This document shows positions 8,758 through 19,923 of a stretch of DNA of 64,000 nucleotides, one piece after another (the first letter of the stretch is position 1; every line of letters begins with the position of its first letter). The notes below the pieces were generated by a model. It had not been told where the DNA came from. It searched no databases and saw only the letters and a program-made list of their open reading frames with translations. This DNA is from Plectosphaerella cucumerina. Taxonomy: Eukaryota > Ascomycota > Sordariomycetes > Glomerellales > Plectosphaerellaceae. A program made the position numbers and the translations under genes. The stretch covers positions 496,001-560,000 of the forward strand of contig JAGPXD010000007.1 in the NCBI GenBank assembly GCA_020746995.1, written 5' to 3'.

Positions 8758-11700
8758 CTACGCGTCATCCCAGCGATAGATAATATGCCTCTCCCCCAGA
8801 GCCGACTTGAGCACCAGCACCAGGTCGTCGATGGACGTCAAAAACTTGAGGTAGAGCGTCACGGCCACAAAGTACCGCCGGTGGTTCTCGTCCTTTACCT
8901 GCACTGTGCTCACCATCGTCGCCCCCGTCATCTGCACATAACTCTCGACCGCCCGGCGGACAAGCGGCGCCGGCAAACGCTCCGGCAGAGGGGATGCCGT
9001 CCGCAATGCCTGCTCGACGATGGCCAGCACGGCCATGATGTCGCCGATGGATCGGTCGCTCTGGATCCCAGCAACGTCGTTCAGTCGCGCCTGGAACTCC
9101 CGCGGCAGCGTGGCCGCCAGCTTGAGCAGACCTCCGAGCGCCTGATTCATGTACTGGCATTGCTGCTGTACTTGACGGAGCACGGTCTGGTCGAAAGGGC
9201 CGAACGATGGCTCCATTCGCAGCAGCGCGATGGCTGGATCAATGGCCATGAGCGCCTCGGACAACTCGAGGGAGATCTGCGCCGACACGGCGCCCAGAGC
9301 GGCGGCGGCTCCGGCGTCGCCAGGATCCCGCCCCCAGTGCGAGAGCAGTAGGGCGTAGTGATCCGAGAGCGTCCGGACAGAATTGGCCAGCGTCTTGCGG
9401 ACGTGGTTCGCGGCCGACGGCGGTTTCGGGAACACCTGCACGATCAGCGAGGCGAGGAAGCCAATGAGGACGGTGACGACGCGCTTCCAAAATGCGACGT
9501 AGCCCTTGCCGGGCAGCCCGTATTGGTTCGTATGGTCCTGATCCCAGCTGAAGCCGACCACGAGAGCAAACGTAGCACCGCCCATGATGACGGCGATGGA
9601 GTAGGCGGGCGGCAGGAATAGACGCCACCACAAGATGGGCACGATCATGACGCCCGTGATGGCCGCCATGCCATAGGGGTTGCCGGTGCCGGTGCCGGCG
9701 CCGATGTACCAGGTCACCATGCCCATAACGCCGCCTATAATCGTGCCGAGGGTGCGCGCGACGAGGGAGAAGGTGAAGTCGGCCATGTACACGACCAGGA
9801 CGGTCTGGGCGCTGATGACTGCCCAGATGCCCTTTTCGCGGTAGAAGAAACCAGCCGAGGAAGGGATGGATGCCGGGATGCAGGTCGCCACGGTCACGAT
9901 AACCATACGCAGGGCGTACATGCCCGCGGGATTCGTCAACCACCGGAAGCCGCCGACGAGGGCGCGGCTGAGCCCGCTCCGGCGTGTCGCGGAGCCGCGC
10001 TGGCCGCGGCCGAGCTCGAGGCGGCGCCGGGCCTCCCTGGTCTGCTCGTCGAAGACGTCGACCTCAGTCTCGTCATCGGGATCCTGCTCGTTGGGGCCAC
10101 CATCACCCGACGCGGGGACAACGGAACGGCCGTTGAAGACCCAGGAGACGGCGTACTGAAGGCGTGTGGGGAGCCAGATGCGATGGGTGTTGCGCGACCG
10201 GGCGAGCCGGAGGATGTCCTCGAGCAGGGCCTCGAGGGCGTTCGTGACGGCCAGGATTCGCTCTTCGAAGACCATTGCGATGACCATGCTTGGGAGGAAA
10301 GGGCGGTCAGTGCCCTCGGCGTGCTTGAGGTTGCCGTCGGCGTCGAAGAGCTCGGCGTGTGCTTCGAGGACTCCCTTGCTCGTGCTGACGGTGCACTCAT
10401 CTCGGGCCACCCGCAGTTTGGTGAGGGTGTCTTCCATCTGGGCCGCCAGTGCGTCGAAGCGAGACTGGGGGGGTTTCCGGAACCAGCGGCTTGCATTGAC
10501 GGCGGCGATGTACGAGGCGGCGAGGCTGGCGGCATCGACACCAATTTGGAGAACGTCGGCAGTCGTGGCTTGAATGGTCTTTCTCGTCTGCGACCGAATG
10601 GCTTCAAGCTCCGGTCGCTGGAGGGCGACGACCAGGTTTGTGGCCTCGCGGCGGTGTCGCTGGCCGATCTGGTACCCGTCCTGTCGCTCGGCGGAGGCTA
10701 CATTCTCGTCGCTGTCGAGCGCCTTGGCGTGTCTTTCCTTGTCCTCCTGGGTCATCTGCGCGGCGTTGACGCGCGCGATGTGAAAGTCAATCAGTTGCAA
10801 GCTCGAGGTCATGAACTCCCGGATGTGGCCGTGCAAGCCCTGAATATCGTCGGCCCCGAGACGGCCGCGCGACAGGTCAAGTGGCATGACGGCTAGATTG
10901 GGCTGCGCGGCCTTGAAGACGGCGATCAGCCCGCCCCGCAGGGCCTGAAGGCTCGCGAGGGGCACCTCCTGGTCATTCGCTAGGCGCTTCTGGGTGGTGA
11001 TGATGGCGGAGCCGGACAAACGCGTGAGCTTCTCGAGCTGGTTGAGGAGGACGTATGATGTTGATTGAGGGAACAGGAGGATGCAGCAAGCCAGGCCGAT
11101 GCCGACACCGATGGCGCCGGGCTTGACGATGATGGACCACAGGTCGGCCATGTACCGGGGGAGGGTCGGACCTATCGTGATTGAGATGTCGGTGACGATG
11201 ATGCTGAAAATTTGCATGGCGAGGAGCTTGGGGTTTGCGCAGCGGGCGCGCGAGACGGCGTAGATGAAAGCGCAGCTCATGACGTAGTAGACGGCGGTGA
11301 CGCGGGCATCGAGCATGAAGCCGTCGTGAATGAGCACCTGGGCCTCCCAGGCCACGGGCATGCCGGTCTGCTGGGCGGTGGCGGCGGCCTGGTCGCGGAG
11401 GGCGGCGACCCTGGCATCGGTCTCGGCGGCCGGGCGGGCGGCCATGGCGGCCTTCATGGTCAGCAGACCCCAGGCCCAGGCGAGGCACATGCCGACGAGG
11501 AGCGAGAGGGCGGCGAGGAGGTAGATGAAGACGGTGCTCGCGGGCGGGACGATGAAGAGCAAAATGGCGGCGAGGAAGGCGACGATGCCGACGGCATCAA
11601 GGGAGGGGCGGATGAAGACAAGCAGCATCGACACCCAGATGGCGAGCCAGCAGCGGAACAAGACCTTGAGGTCGAGCGCATTGAAATGGTCGAGCCATCC

Positions 11701-11793
11701 TGGAAGATGTCGTCGTGACGGCGGCGGCGGCAGTGTCTCGCTAGAAGTCGCTGCCGACGCCTTCGTCTCTCCTACGCCATTTTCCGATGCCAT
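8758..11793 (-). CDS. Large ArAE/FUSC-type membrane transporter (BRE4-like)
   Basis: Intronless, 1011 residues. There are two blocks of transmembrane helices: residues about 40-110 plus 165-255 (matching the fungal 'putative ER transporter, 6TM, N-terminal' domain), and about 624-785 (FUSC/aromatic-acid-exporter-like). A long soluble helical region separates them and a cytosolic C-terminal domain follows. This is the usual length and layout of the fungal BRE4/ArAE family, relatives of bacterial fusaric-acid-resistance pumps. The transported compound is unknown; a role in brefeldin A sensitivity is known for yeast Bre4 only. Long frames on the opposite strand here are shadows of its GC-rich codons. 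Confidence 0.88.
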   Translation of the reverse strand: MASENGVGETKASAATSSETLPPPPSRRHLPGWLDHFNALDLKVLFRCWLAIWVSMLLVFIRPSLDAVGIVAFLAAILLFIVPPASTVFIYLLAALSLLVGMCLAWAWGLLTMKAAMAARPAAETDARVAALRDQAAATAQQTGMPVAWEAQVLIHDGFMLDARVTAVYYVMSCAFIYAVSRARCANPKLLAMQIFSIIVTDISITIGPTLPRYMADLWSIIVKPGAIGVGIGLACCILLFPQSTSYVLLNQLEKLTRLSGSAIITTQKRLANDQEVPLASLQALRGGLIAVFKAAQPNLAVMPLDLSRGRLGADDIQGLHGHIREFMTSSLQLIDFHIARVNAAQMTQEDKERHAKALDSDENVASAERQDGYQIGQRHRREATNLVVALQRPELEAIRSQTRKTIQATTADVLQIGVDAASLAASYIAAVNASRWFRKPPQSRFDALAAQMEDTLTKLRVARDECTVSTSKGVLEAHAELFDADGNLKHAEGTDRPFLPSMVIAMVFEERILAVTNALEALLEDILRLARSRNTHRIWLPTRLQYAVSWVFNGRSVVPASGDGGPNEQDPDDETEVDVFDEQTREARRRLELGRGQRGSATRRSGLSRALVGGFRWLTNPAGMYALRMVIVTVATCIPASIPSSAGFFYREKGIWAVISAQTVLVVYMADFTFSLVARTLGTIIGGVMGMVTWYIGAGTGTGNPYGMAAITGVMIVPILWWRLFLPPAYSIAVIMGGATFALVVGFSWDQDHTNQYGLPGKGYVAFWKRVVTVLIGFLASLIVQVFPKPPSAANHVRKTLANSVRTLSDHYALLLSHWGRDPGDAGAAAALGAVSAQISLELSEALMAIDPAIALLRMEPSFGPFDQTVLRQVQQQCQYMNQALGGLLKLAATLPREFQARLNDVAGIQSDRSIGDIMAVLAIVEQALRTASPLPERLPAPLVRRAVESYVQMTGATMVSTVQVKDENHRRYFVAVTLYLKFLTSIDDLVLVLKSALGERHIIYRWDDA

Positions 11794-13390
11794 TGCAGCT
11801 TCTGTCTCATCGGTTGTCGCGAGGTCGATGGGGAGGGGAAGGAGAAGGGAAGAAGAAGAAATCCAAGCCCCACGGGTGAAGATCGCGCCGGCTCGAGTTT
11901 GTGCTTTTTTTTAACCTCCTCGCGTCACAATGGCTGGGAACAGGGCACGAGCCGCGACTGGAGACATCGCGAAGGCCGAAAGCAAGCGCTAGCAGTTGTA
12001 GGTACCTGAGTCAGTTGGTGCTATTCGCACTGCAGATTGGCGCCTGGAGAAGCTTCTGCTCGTCGTGTTCCCTCGGCCGGGCCCGCTGGTGACGTAACTG
12101 ACGTACCGTCTTCAGCTGCCGTGAGTGCCGTCGCAAGGGTCTTGACTCGGTTCAAGATTTGATGTGCTGGCGTCCGCTGTCTTCTGCGCGTTAACGGGCC
12201 ACTGCGGGCCTGAATGGCATCGCTATTGCCCGCGCGACATATCGCCCATCCGGCATTCGGACGACTCTTGCAAAAAATCCTCTTGGGAGATATTGATGGC
12301 TTATCAGACATGGCCCTTTGGAACCCGGCAACCCAGAGGCCTCCAACGCCAGTCCTGACGAGATCGATATCTGTCAAAGTACGCGTATTATCGTCAACCT
12401 CCATCTGGTGGGTATTCCAGGGGCCCAAACCCCATCGTTACTTGATGGCGGATGACGCCGAGTCATCAGGCTGTTCAGCTGCCAAGCACAAGATAACAGG
12501 CAAGACAGGGCGGCACGAATACAAGTGCGATCACCAATCTTATCATTCATCATTCATAGCCTTTTTGTTGTAGGGGGTCTTCGGTTGCCCTGGCTCAGCA
12601 GGGAAGATGTGGAAGACTTTGCACAGCTTCAGGTGCTGACCTTGATTCTAGGATTTCAATCCTCATGGAGAGCTTCAATCACCCAGTGAAATGCACAAAC
12701 GTTTATCACGTTGACCGACGCTCGCGCACCTGAGAAAGAACACAAAATGCCTGGACACCCATCGCCTTCCTGACCATTCCAGATTACAGAACTCCGCGAG
12801 ACCTTTTCTCATTTTAGCAAGCCAGGAACTGTTTGCCTTGCTCTTTCGGTCATCTGACATACATTTACGCGGAAACTACGTGTGGCTTGGTCAGTGTCTG
12901 AGATAAGGAGAGTATTCATGTAGTATCAAGCGCTCTGGGTTGGCCTTTCACGCGTATTAACGCCTATCTTGATGCTGGCTGCTGACTGCCAAGGCTGCCT
13001 CAAAGCCACAATAACCTCAAGCTGGCCACATATATGCAGTCACTGGCTTCGGGGCAGTCCGTTGGCTGAGTGCAGCCTTACAGAGACAAGGTCTAGCGCC
13101 TAATGAGGCTATCTTTTTGCGAAAATGACCTGGCTTCGATTGTATGATTCTGTTGCTGTCCCGATCGAATCACGGGGAGAATCTTAGAGGTCCTTATCAC
13201 GGACGTCTCTTGGCTTGTGCACCAAGTCATCCTCTATCTCAGGTAGCGACCAACTCGCTTGATCAGTCCAATGGGGTACCCTGAAGTTACAAGCTTAACA
13301 CGAAGCTATATAAACTGCGACGTGCCTTATGTTTTGAATTTTGAAACAGATTTTTTTCACTCTTCCAAGATCACAACACTTCTACGCAAC
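11794..13390. other. Intergenic, divergent promoters
   Basis: 1.6 kb between the starts of the transporter (left) and the secreted protein gene (right). Short frames such as 12021-12428 lack family features. A CCAAT box (13268-13272) and TATA box (13307-13314) precede the gene at 13391. No repeat or RNA gene seen. Confidence 0.5.
13307..13314 (+). promoter_or_regulatory. TATA box of the secreted protein gene at 13391
   Basis: TATATAAA lies 77 bp upstream of the ATG at 13391, with a CCAAT box 35 bp further upstream (13268-13272). The spacing fits a compact promoter with a short leader. It also argues against the upstream in-frame ATG at 13271, which would place the TATA box inside the coding sequence. 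Confidence 0.55.
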
Positions 13391-14292
13391 ATGCTTTTCC
13401 ATACTCTACTCCCCTTTTTTATGGGCCCTGCGCTTGGGTCTGCCGCAGCGCTTGCCAGTACCACCCCCAATGACAAAGTAGGAGCAGATGGCGTTGCAGT
13501 CTTTCCCCTTGCCGACGAGCCCGACTTTGCTCCCGGCTTCCTCATCCCGTCCAAAATCCCCCTCGAGGAGTACGCCAATGCCACAGACTTGATGGTCCCT
13601 GTCGGCAGCATCATCGACGACGGCTGGGACCTTGAGCTTCCTGATGGATCCCTGTTCGACGGTAACCTCGAGGCCTTCGACGAGGACGGCAACCCCCTCG
13701 CCAGCAGACGGGCTCGGGAGACAAAGGTCCTGGTGGGAAGAACCCTTGTCGACTACGGCTGCGATGCCTCCATCCGCAAGCCCCTCGCGGAAGCCATCCA
13801 CGGCCTCTGCCGTAACGGTCTTTGCGACGGCGGAACCGCCTACACCCGCACGGTCAAGCACATGGACCGCAGCCCCATCAGGAACTCTCAGCTCTCCATT
13901 ACTATCGTGGGAAGATATGTCGGGCGCCATACGCGCGGATACGTCGCCAACGTTGTCGAGAACCTTGTTACGCCCAAAACAGCACCGTCGGCATGGAGGG
14001 AGTACTTCCTGCAGATTGGCGGCGGTAACATCCAGCATTACGGATGCAGCATGTCCAAGTTTGGCAACTACATTCGTGTCGTCAAGGACTGGGGCGAGCA
14101 GGTCGACATTGAAATTCGTATCAGCCTCAACCAGAGCAACCGTAAGTCCCAACACGCAATTTGAGAGTCTAGGATGGAAGCTAATGTATCTCAGAATACT
14201 GTATTGGCCAAAATGTCTTTAGGGAGGCTCTGAGTCTCGTCAACTCATACGCCTCGGCCTTCTTCAGCACATTTGTTCCTAACTGCGACTAA
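13391..14292 (+). CDS. Secreted protein of unknown function, six cysteines
   Basis: Two exons (13391-14141 and 14195-14292; 53-nt intron starting GTAAGT) give 282 residues. The start at 13391 gives a classical signal peptide (MLFHTLLPFFMGPALGSAAA) and follows a TATA box by 77 bp. The first 110 mature residues are acidic (VPVGSIIDDGWDLELPDGS). After an Arg-rich point (SRRARETK) the C-terminal half holds six cysteines (GCD, LCR, LCD, YGCS, YCI, NCD) in a basic, beta-strand-rich setting. The second exon ends exactly on a terminal NCD. The two halves could be a pro-region and a mature domain separated at the Arg-rich site, but that is inference. I do not recognise the family. Confidence 0.8.
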
Positions 14293-14657
14293 ACGCAGCA
14301 TTGCCTGAAGCGTGTCTGAAGAGTGAAGGGGCAAACCGAGCTCAGAATCTCTTTGCCTTGCCAAATTTCTTTGGAAGCTTCTTCTAGTCGCTGGCTGCAG
14401 TTGCTGTCTGGAGGGGGGCCTGACTCAATTAGGCAATGTTGCGGGCTGGAGGACAGATCGCTCAGATTACTTTACGCATCATGCAACCGATAGTTATTGC
14501 CCTTTGCCAGGCGTCACATACAACCGTATCTTTATGCCTCCTAGACCCTTCTCACCGTCAAATTTGGCTCAATTCATTGCGGCGGAGGGAGAACAATGTG
14601 CGTCTGTAGCAATTCTTCTGGATTAGAGGTATCAAGCGTGGCATTGAATACTCGGAC
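14293..14657. other. Intergenic, convergent 3' regions
   Basis: 365 bp between the stop of the secreted protein gene and the stop of the regulator gene on the other strand. No coding or repeat signal seen. Confidence 0.45.
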
Positions 14658-16710
14658 CTAGTCGGGGAAGTCTACACTCAGTAAGAGCCTCATGTAAGGC
14701 CTCAGAAATTCATGTTTGCCCTCCCGGAACGTTGCAAACAGCGCCAGGTACTTGTTGAACATCTCCTCGGCGTTGCCAAGCAAGATTCTGGACCCGGCGT
14801 CAAGGCCATCTCCATGATCGGTTGCTGCAAAGCAACTTTGATAAGATCCTGATGTGGAGCCATAGCCTGCAGAACTTGATGTTGTTGCCGGCGTGTTAGG
14901 GCCGACGGAGCCCGATATGAAGTCACGGGCTACGTTCAGAGCGCTGGTGGAAATGTTGGAGAGCTTCTCAACCTGTGCTGTATGTTAGCCTCTTAGGTTC
15001 AGGACGGGAAAGGATTCACATACCAAACCCACTCCATGGGTCTCCAAGCTTGGAAGCTCAAACTTGAGACAGGTTGCGATGGTGTCGCTCGCAATCGTCA
15101 AGGCGTGGGAGGGTTTCATCTCCGGCTCTTCGTTAACAGCGGCAATGTAGCCGTGACGATAGCCCAAAGACCATAGCTTGTGCCTCATCCAATGTCGCGT
15201 GATCAAGATGTCGGCATGCTGAGCTGCCGTGTCGGCGGTCGTGTCTGCCAAACGCGGCATGGTCTGGTAACGGCGGAGGAGCGCGAGCACGGTGGCGCGG
15301 GTTACGTGGTTACCCGGACACTCTATCCAGCAGGAGTCTTTCCAGCACCGGACCATGTCGGCGTCAATGAAGTCCACCTGTTCCAACATGTTGCCAAGGC
15401 CCTCGATGGCGATCAGATCTTCGCTCCCGCAGCCCTCAGGTGAAGAGTCGATGGCTTCCCGGAGCTCCGTGACGCGAGGTCCCGTCAGCATATTCGGGTA
15501 GAGAGGGTACTCCCTCTGTATGGCGTAGATGCGTTCGATGATGGTGAGGCATATGTACGTCCGGATCCGCCTGTCTTTCTCCGCAGGAGGAATATGACCG
15601 TACCTGTCCACACGATGCAACTCCATCGCCTCGGCCTGAGCAGATGCTTGCCTGAGATACATCTGTGCTGCGCGGTGGTCGCACTTGCAAAAGTTGCATG
15701 CGAAAAGAAAGATGCTGGTCATGATAGCTTCGACGGTGGGCTTCTGTGAGAGACCAGTTCTGGAGTGCAGGTGCAGGGCCAAGGCCAGGTGTCCCTCGGC
15801 CTGCATCTCGCGATCTGCCAAGACTGCTTTGTCCTCGCCTTGGACGGCCTGGAACAGCGTCAACGAGCATATCGCGTGAACCAGAGATCCGAATGAGGGG
15901 TCTGATATGTGTCGGTTTCTGTCGACGTTGTGGCGGAGGAAGTCTCGTTTGAAAAAGGGCATGGTCGGCTGGAGGCGGTTGACAAACATGTCGGCCATAA
16001 GCGGAACGAAGGGGCTCTCCAGAAATGGATTCAACCCCGGAGCGAAGTCCAGAGGTGGTAATGATGGGGGTATTGTAAGTGTGTACTCGTGTGGTATCAT
16101 CGGACAATCCGCCGGAGGGTAGTGGTCTGGCCAGAGGAAGTCAGACTCCTGGAAGGTGCCGGAGTCACCCGCGTCGCTGTCGGTTCCCAGGAATGGAGGC
16201 GAAAAATCCAACGGCAGCACGTGAACCCAGTCTTCTGCTTGGGTAACCAGCTGAGCGCTCATATCGTCTTCATGTGCTGGCATTGCCAGTCCTTGGCCAT
16301 GGCTGTCTTCCTTCTGCGACGTTGCATGACAGGGGAACTCGTCGGGATATGAGGCGTAGCTGTGACGAACTGTTGTGCTGCCGGCGGCCACATAGAGCGG
16401 TTCGGTAAGGTGTGGCGTAAGCTGCCCATCAGAGTCTGGGCCATGAGCCGCCGCGTGACGGGGTGACGAACGCTGGGAACCCAACCGAGATGACTTCCGC
16501 GAAGTCCGTCTGCGATCGTAGGTACATAATGCGCCTGTGGCAGCGCAGGATGAGCATGGGGATACACGGTTGCACTACCGTCTCGTTAGCCTTGCGTCTG
16601 ACGCGCGGCCTCAGCCGGAGACTCACCTTGATCTTCCTGATGAAGCAGTGATCACAGGATTGGGTCTTGATGGTCCGGCTCAATGTGGTGTCAAAGACGA
16701 CTTGCTGCAT
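14658..16710 (-). CDS. Zn2Cys6 transcription factor with fungal-specific regulatory domain
   Basis: Three exons, complement of 14658-14972, 15024-16574 and 16627-16710, give 649 residues. The ATG at 16710 is the only one available; an in-frame stop lies upstream. The first intron (52 nt) splits the zinc cluster: C19-x2-C22-x6-C29-x5-C35-x2-C38-x6-C45, a perfect Zn2Cys6 motif once spliced. The middle region (about residues 230-480) matches the fungal-specific transcription-factor domain, with LVHAICSLTLFQ, a helical block AIMTSIFLFACNFCKC and MYLRQASAQAEAMELHR. Such proteins bind CGG-containing sites, usually as dimers, and often control sugar or secondary-metabolite genes. The target is not evident; the start region is 1.15 kb from the next gene. 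Confidence 0.9.
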
Positions 16711-17861
16711 TCTGGCGTGGCGCTGGAGATTGGAGCAGCCCAACCGGCATCACGTCAGGCCGCGACTGGGGGTGATGGATGATTTCACGGATCTGGAAAA
16801 TTCCCGTGGAAGTGAACACGACGGTGTGAAACCCGGCTATGGGCCAAGAGCCGACCCCTGGTACTGGGCCATCGGAAGCCCCCGGCAGACGCCGAACAAA
16901 TGCAGTGCACGTGCAGCCGTCGAGGGCTGAGACTGCGGTATGACCTGGATCGGACTAGCGGGTGCTCTGAATCGCTAGCGCCGGGGCGTCGGAGAGTTGA
17001 AGCATCGGAGGAAAAGCCCTTGCTGCCCCCGGTGGATCGCGCGGGGGACAGTTCTTGCACCGTCGTGTCTGCTACTAACCTTTCCCAGGGTTCAAGCAGA
17101 AGCAGTGAACTTCCTTGGAGCTAATTTACTTCAAACAGCATGGTCTAAGCTGCAGCAGTCCGTCATCAGAGGCCGAGTATCTCAAGCAAAGGTCGAGTCA
17201 GTTTGGCGTCGTAGACTACAGGAATCGAATCAAATCCGCTCCCGGATTAGAGAAAGACCACTTGACCAGATGGGGAAATCCAGGTATTGGCCCCCCTGTA
17301 ATTCTATTGACCCTCCGAACCGACCAATCTAGCCCGTCAGCGGCCCGATTACAGTTCTTGACTCTGGACAGCGGAGTAGCCGTGAAACAGGGGAGTAGGA
17401 GTGACAGCATGCCAGGTCGGTCAAAAGCGCGCCAATGAACAGGGGGGAGACATGCATGCAATTAAGGTGCTGCAAGCCTCCTTCTTGCTAAGACTTTACT
17501 CAGCGTCAAACCCCGTCGAAGCCAGGGGAACCCTAGGTTCATTACTGTCATCGCCAGCTGTGCTTGCGAGCATCAGATGACACATGCCTCGCCTTCCTCT
17601 TCCAGCCAGCAGTTCGCAGGGGCGAAACAGTGAAATTCACGGGTCCTTAGCTGACCATTTTGGCCGCCCAATCCGCGCCAATACTATATGAGTGACATGC
17701 AATCTGATGAAGCATCGCAGCGGATTCTGGTTGGTGATGATTCGGAAACCCAAGTTTCATTTGTTATTTTCAGAATTAATACCGATTTGACTGTAATTTG
17801 ACGTTGAACGGGAATATTCGGTAGAACCAAGTATCTCATTCGCAACTAATTATGAACCTAT
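16711..17861. other. Intergenic, regulator promoter and 3' region of histidine-rich gene
   Basis: 1.15 kb. Several short frames, none with codon bias, signal peptide or family motif. No repeat or RNA gene seen. Confidence 0.45.
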
Positions 17862-18611
17862 TCAACTGCGAAGTGTCTGGCTGTGTTCTCCAACTGGGTG
17901 CGAGTGAATGTTCTCATCGGCCTCCGTCCTGCGTGTCTGCAATTTCTCCTCATAAGTCCGCGGGCAACCTTCGAATTCTTCAACCCTGCGCTCCTTGCGC
18001 CCGGCGAGCGAGTTCTTCAAATCATCGTTCATTCCGATCGGAGGAAGGACCGTAGTTCCATGTTCCTTGGCTTGGAGATGGTGGGTCTCATGAATAGGAA
18101 CTGTAGTGTGTGTGTACTCGGCTTGCTCCGTCTCCTTCTGGATGACGGGCTGGATGTGCTCATGAACGTGGTGGTGAATGTGCTCTCCACCGACCATGGG
18201 CGCAGTCGAGGTGCTGTGGGTCGTTTCGTGGGTCACGGACTTGTCTTTGAATTGAGCAGTATCGTGCGCCTGGCGAGGGGCTGATTCATCGCGGTGGTCG
18301 ATGGTCTTGTGCTGGGTGGCAGCCATGTTATGAGTGTGCTTCTCCGGCCTATGATAGTATTAGAGTTAGTGCCTAAATTCTCATACTGGTAGCCGCAATT
18401 CTTACAGTGTCTCCTTGTGCTTGATGGGCTGAATGACGGTGTGGTGGTGATCCTGATGGACCTCCTTATCGAGGACGGGGGTCACCTCTTCATGGTGGTG
18501 AGGCCGAACGTGCTCGTCGGTCACGGCTCGATTGACCGAGTCGTCAACGGTAGTGGTGTGTTTTCCGTCAGAAGACATGAGCTTGTTGACGGCTTGCTTT
18601 GCTTTCTCCAT
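17862..18611 (-). CDS. Histidine-rich 'allergen'-family protein
   Basis: Two exons, complement of 17862-18348 and 18406-18611 (57-nt intron starting GTAAGA), give 230 residues. It starts MEKAKQAVNKLMSSDGKH. Two related His-rich units follow: EHVRPHHHEEVTPV...DHHHTVIQPI near residues 33-65, and EHIHHHVHEHIQPVIQKE near residues 125-143. These are joined by an Asp/Glu/Thr-rich linker. The pattern is that of a widespread fungal cytosolic protein group commonly annotated simply as 'allergen'. Its biochemical function is not established; metal binding is plausible from the His content. No signal peptide. A TATA-like TATAATAAG lies about 120 bp upstream of the ATG on this strand. A shorter relative sits 1.3 kb away, facing the other direction. 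Confidence 0.82.
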
Positions 18612-19923
18612 GGTGGCTGGTTTGGATGTTGATTGGTATTGTAGATGGAAGTTGAATGTGTGTAAAAGGTGATGTGTGAGATGATTGATGCTGGAAAGAG
18701 GGCTAATCGACTGTGCACCATGGGTTAGAGGCTTATTATACCCTTTCTTTTTGGGCATCTAAGCACTAAACCTGAACTCGATAGCTGTTCACCAATGCAT
18801 CATTCCGGCTTTCGTCTGCCCTAGAGGAACGCATTCCACGCTTCCCGTCAATGTCGTCACCATTTTTGAGCTTCTCCTAAGCCCACGATCGACGCTGCAA
18901 GGGTCGTTCGAAAGGTTCCGGTCTTGCGCTATCTCAGCTGGTCTTGGATTCGGGTTCTAAAGGTCCGACAGCTTGCCCGTCCTAACCGCGTGGCTTAGTT
19001 CCCCCTGGAGGCTCTAGTCCGCCACGACGTCAGGGGACAGGAGGGAACACTCCTTGCCCTCGGGCATAATCTTCCCCGGCGTATAATAGATACCTAAGGA
19101 GCCCGACACTTCGGCGCCATCTAATCCCAATTGCCGCTGATGGGATCGCCAAGTAAGCGGCTGAAGGTCCGACAGCTTGCCCGTCCCAACCGCGTGGCTT
19201 AGTTCCCCCTGGAGGCTCTGGTCCGCCACGACGTCAGGGGACAGGAGGGAATACTCCTTGCCCTCGGGCATAATCTTCCCCGGCGTACAATAGATACCTA
19301 AGGAGCCCGACACTTCGGCGCCATCTAATCCCAATTGCCGCTGATGGGATCGCCAAGTAAGCGGCTGAAAGTGGTGACTGTTCCGGAGGCTCTCCGGGCG
19401 ATCATCCAGATTCCCGGCTGCAACCATCTGAAGACGGCAGCGCTGTCTCAAGGACGGGATGTCCGGGGGTTGCGAGCCGTGCTGATTGGTGCCGAGGCAA
19501 CGTCATTGCGCTGTCCCCGCGTGCGATGCGCGAAAGATCGCCCGATCATTGCGACGGCGTGCGCTAGCCCGTCGGAGCTTATTCGATGATGTCGCCCTCT
19601 GGTCTTTGAATAACCCAATACCTGCTCGATGGCCTTTTCATCATCCGAGTCTTGCATCCGAATCGTGTCGGGATCTGGCGAAACAGAGGTCTAGGCCTTT
19701 GACATCACGTCCTCATTTCATCACCTCGGTCAACAAATCCACGACGTACCGTGGCCAAGGCACCTTGGCTTGTGATCTACGATCCGACATCAGAGAAGCA
19801 TTTGCCTGTCCACCGCCACAGATCTCTCCAGTCTTCCCAGAATTCAAGGACTTGTGCCGCTTGACAACCCCCGACCTCCCCTCCCTACAACAGGGACTAC
19901 TACCCAGCTTCTCCTCGTCCAGA
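18612..19923. other. Intergenic between the two histidine-rich genes, holds a 204-bp tandem duplication
   Basis: 1.3 kb between divergent relatives. It contains the direct repeat at 18961-19368, described separately. The antisense frame across the repeat (19014-19451) has no ATG at its start. The remainder (19369-19923) shows no recognisable gene. Confidence 0.6.
18961..19368. repeat. Tandem direct repeat, two 204-bp copies, RIP-like differences
   Basis: Copies are at 18961-19164 and 19165-19368, head to tail with no spacer and identical except at four sites. At each site the difference is CpA versus TpA, read on one strand or the other: CTAACC/CCAACC, CTCTAG/CTCTGG, AACACT/AATACT and TATAAT/TACAAT. 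Three changed bases fall in copy 1 and one in copy 2. The unit length is a multiple of three, so one minus-strand frame stays open through both. The pattern matches repeat-induced point mutation, known in ascomycetes, although the unit is shorter than usual RIP targets. Confidence 0.9.

Noticed and set aside
9239..9943. 234-codon minus-strand frame inside the large transporter
   Set aside because: Same strand, other frame; His/Arg-rich composition typical of a frame-shifted shadow.
12021..12428. 135-codon minus-strand frame in a divergent promoter
   Set aside because: No signal, motif or codon preference.
13259..13390. Upstream start for the secreted protein at 13259 or 13271
   Set aside because: Would place the TATA box inside the coding region and bury the signal peptide.
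19014..19451. Minus-strand frame through the tandem duplication as a repeat-containing gene
   Set aside because: No ATG at its start; openness across both copies follows simply from the unit length being a multiple of three.
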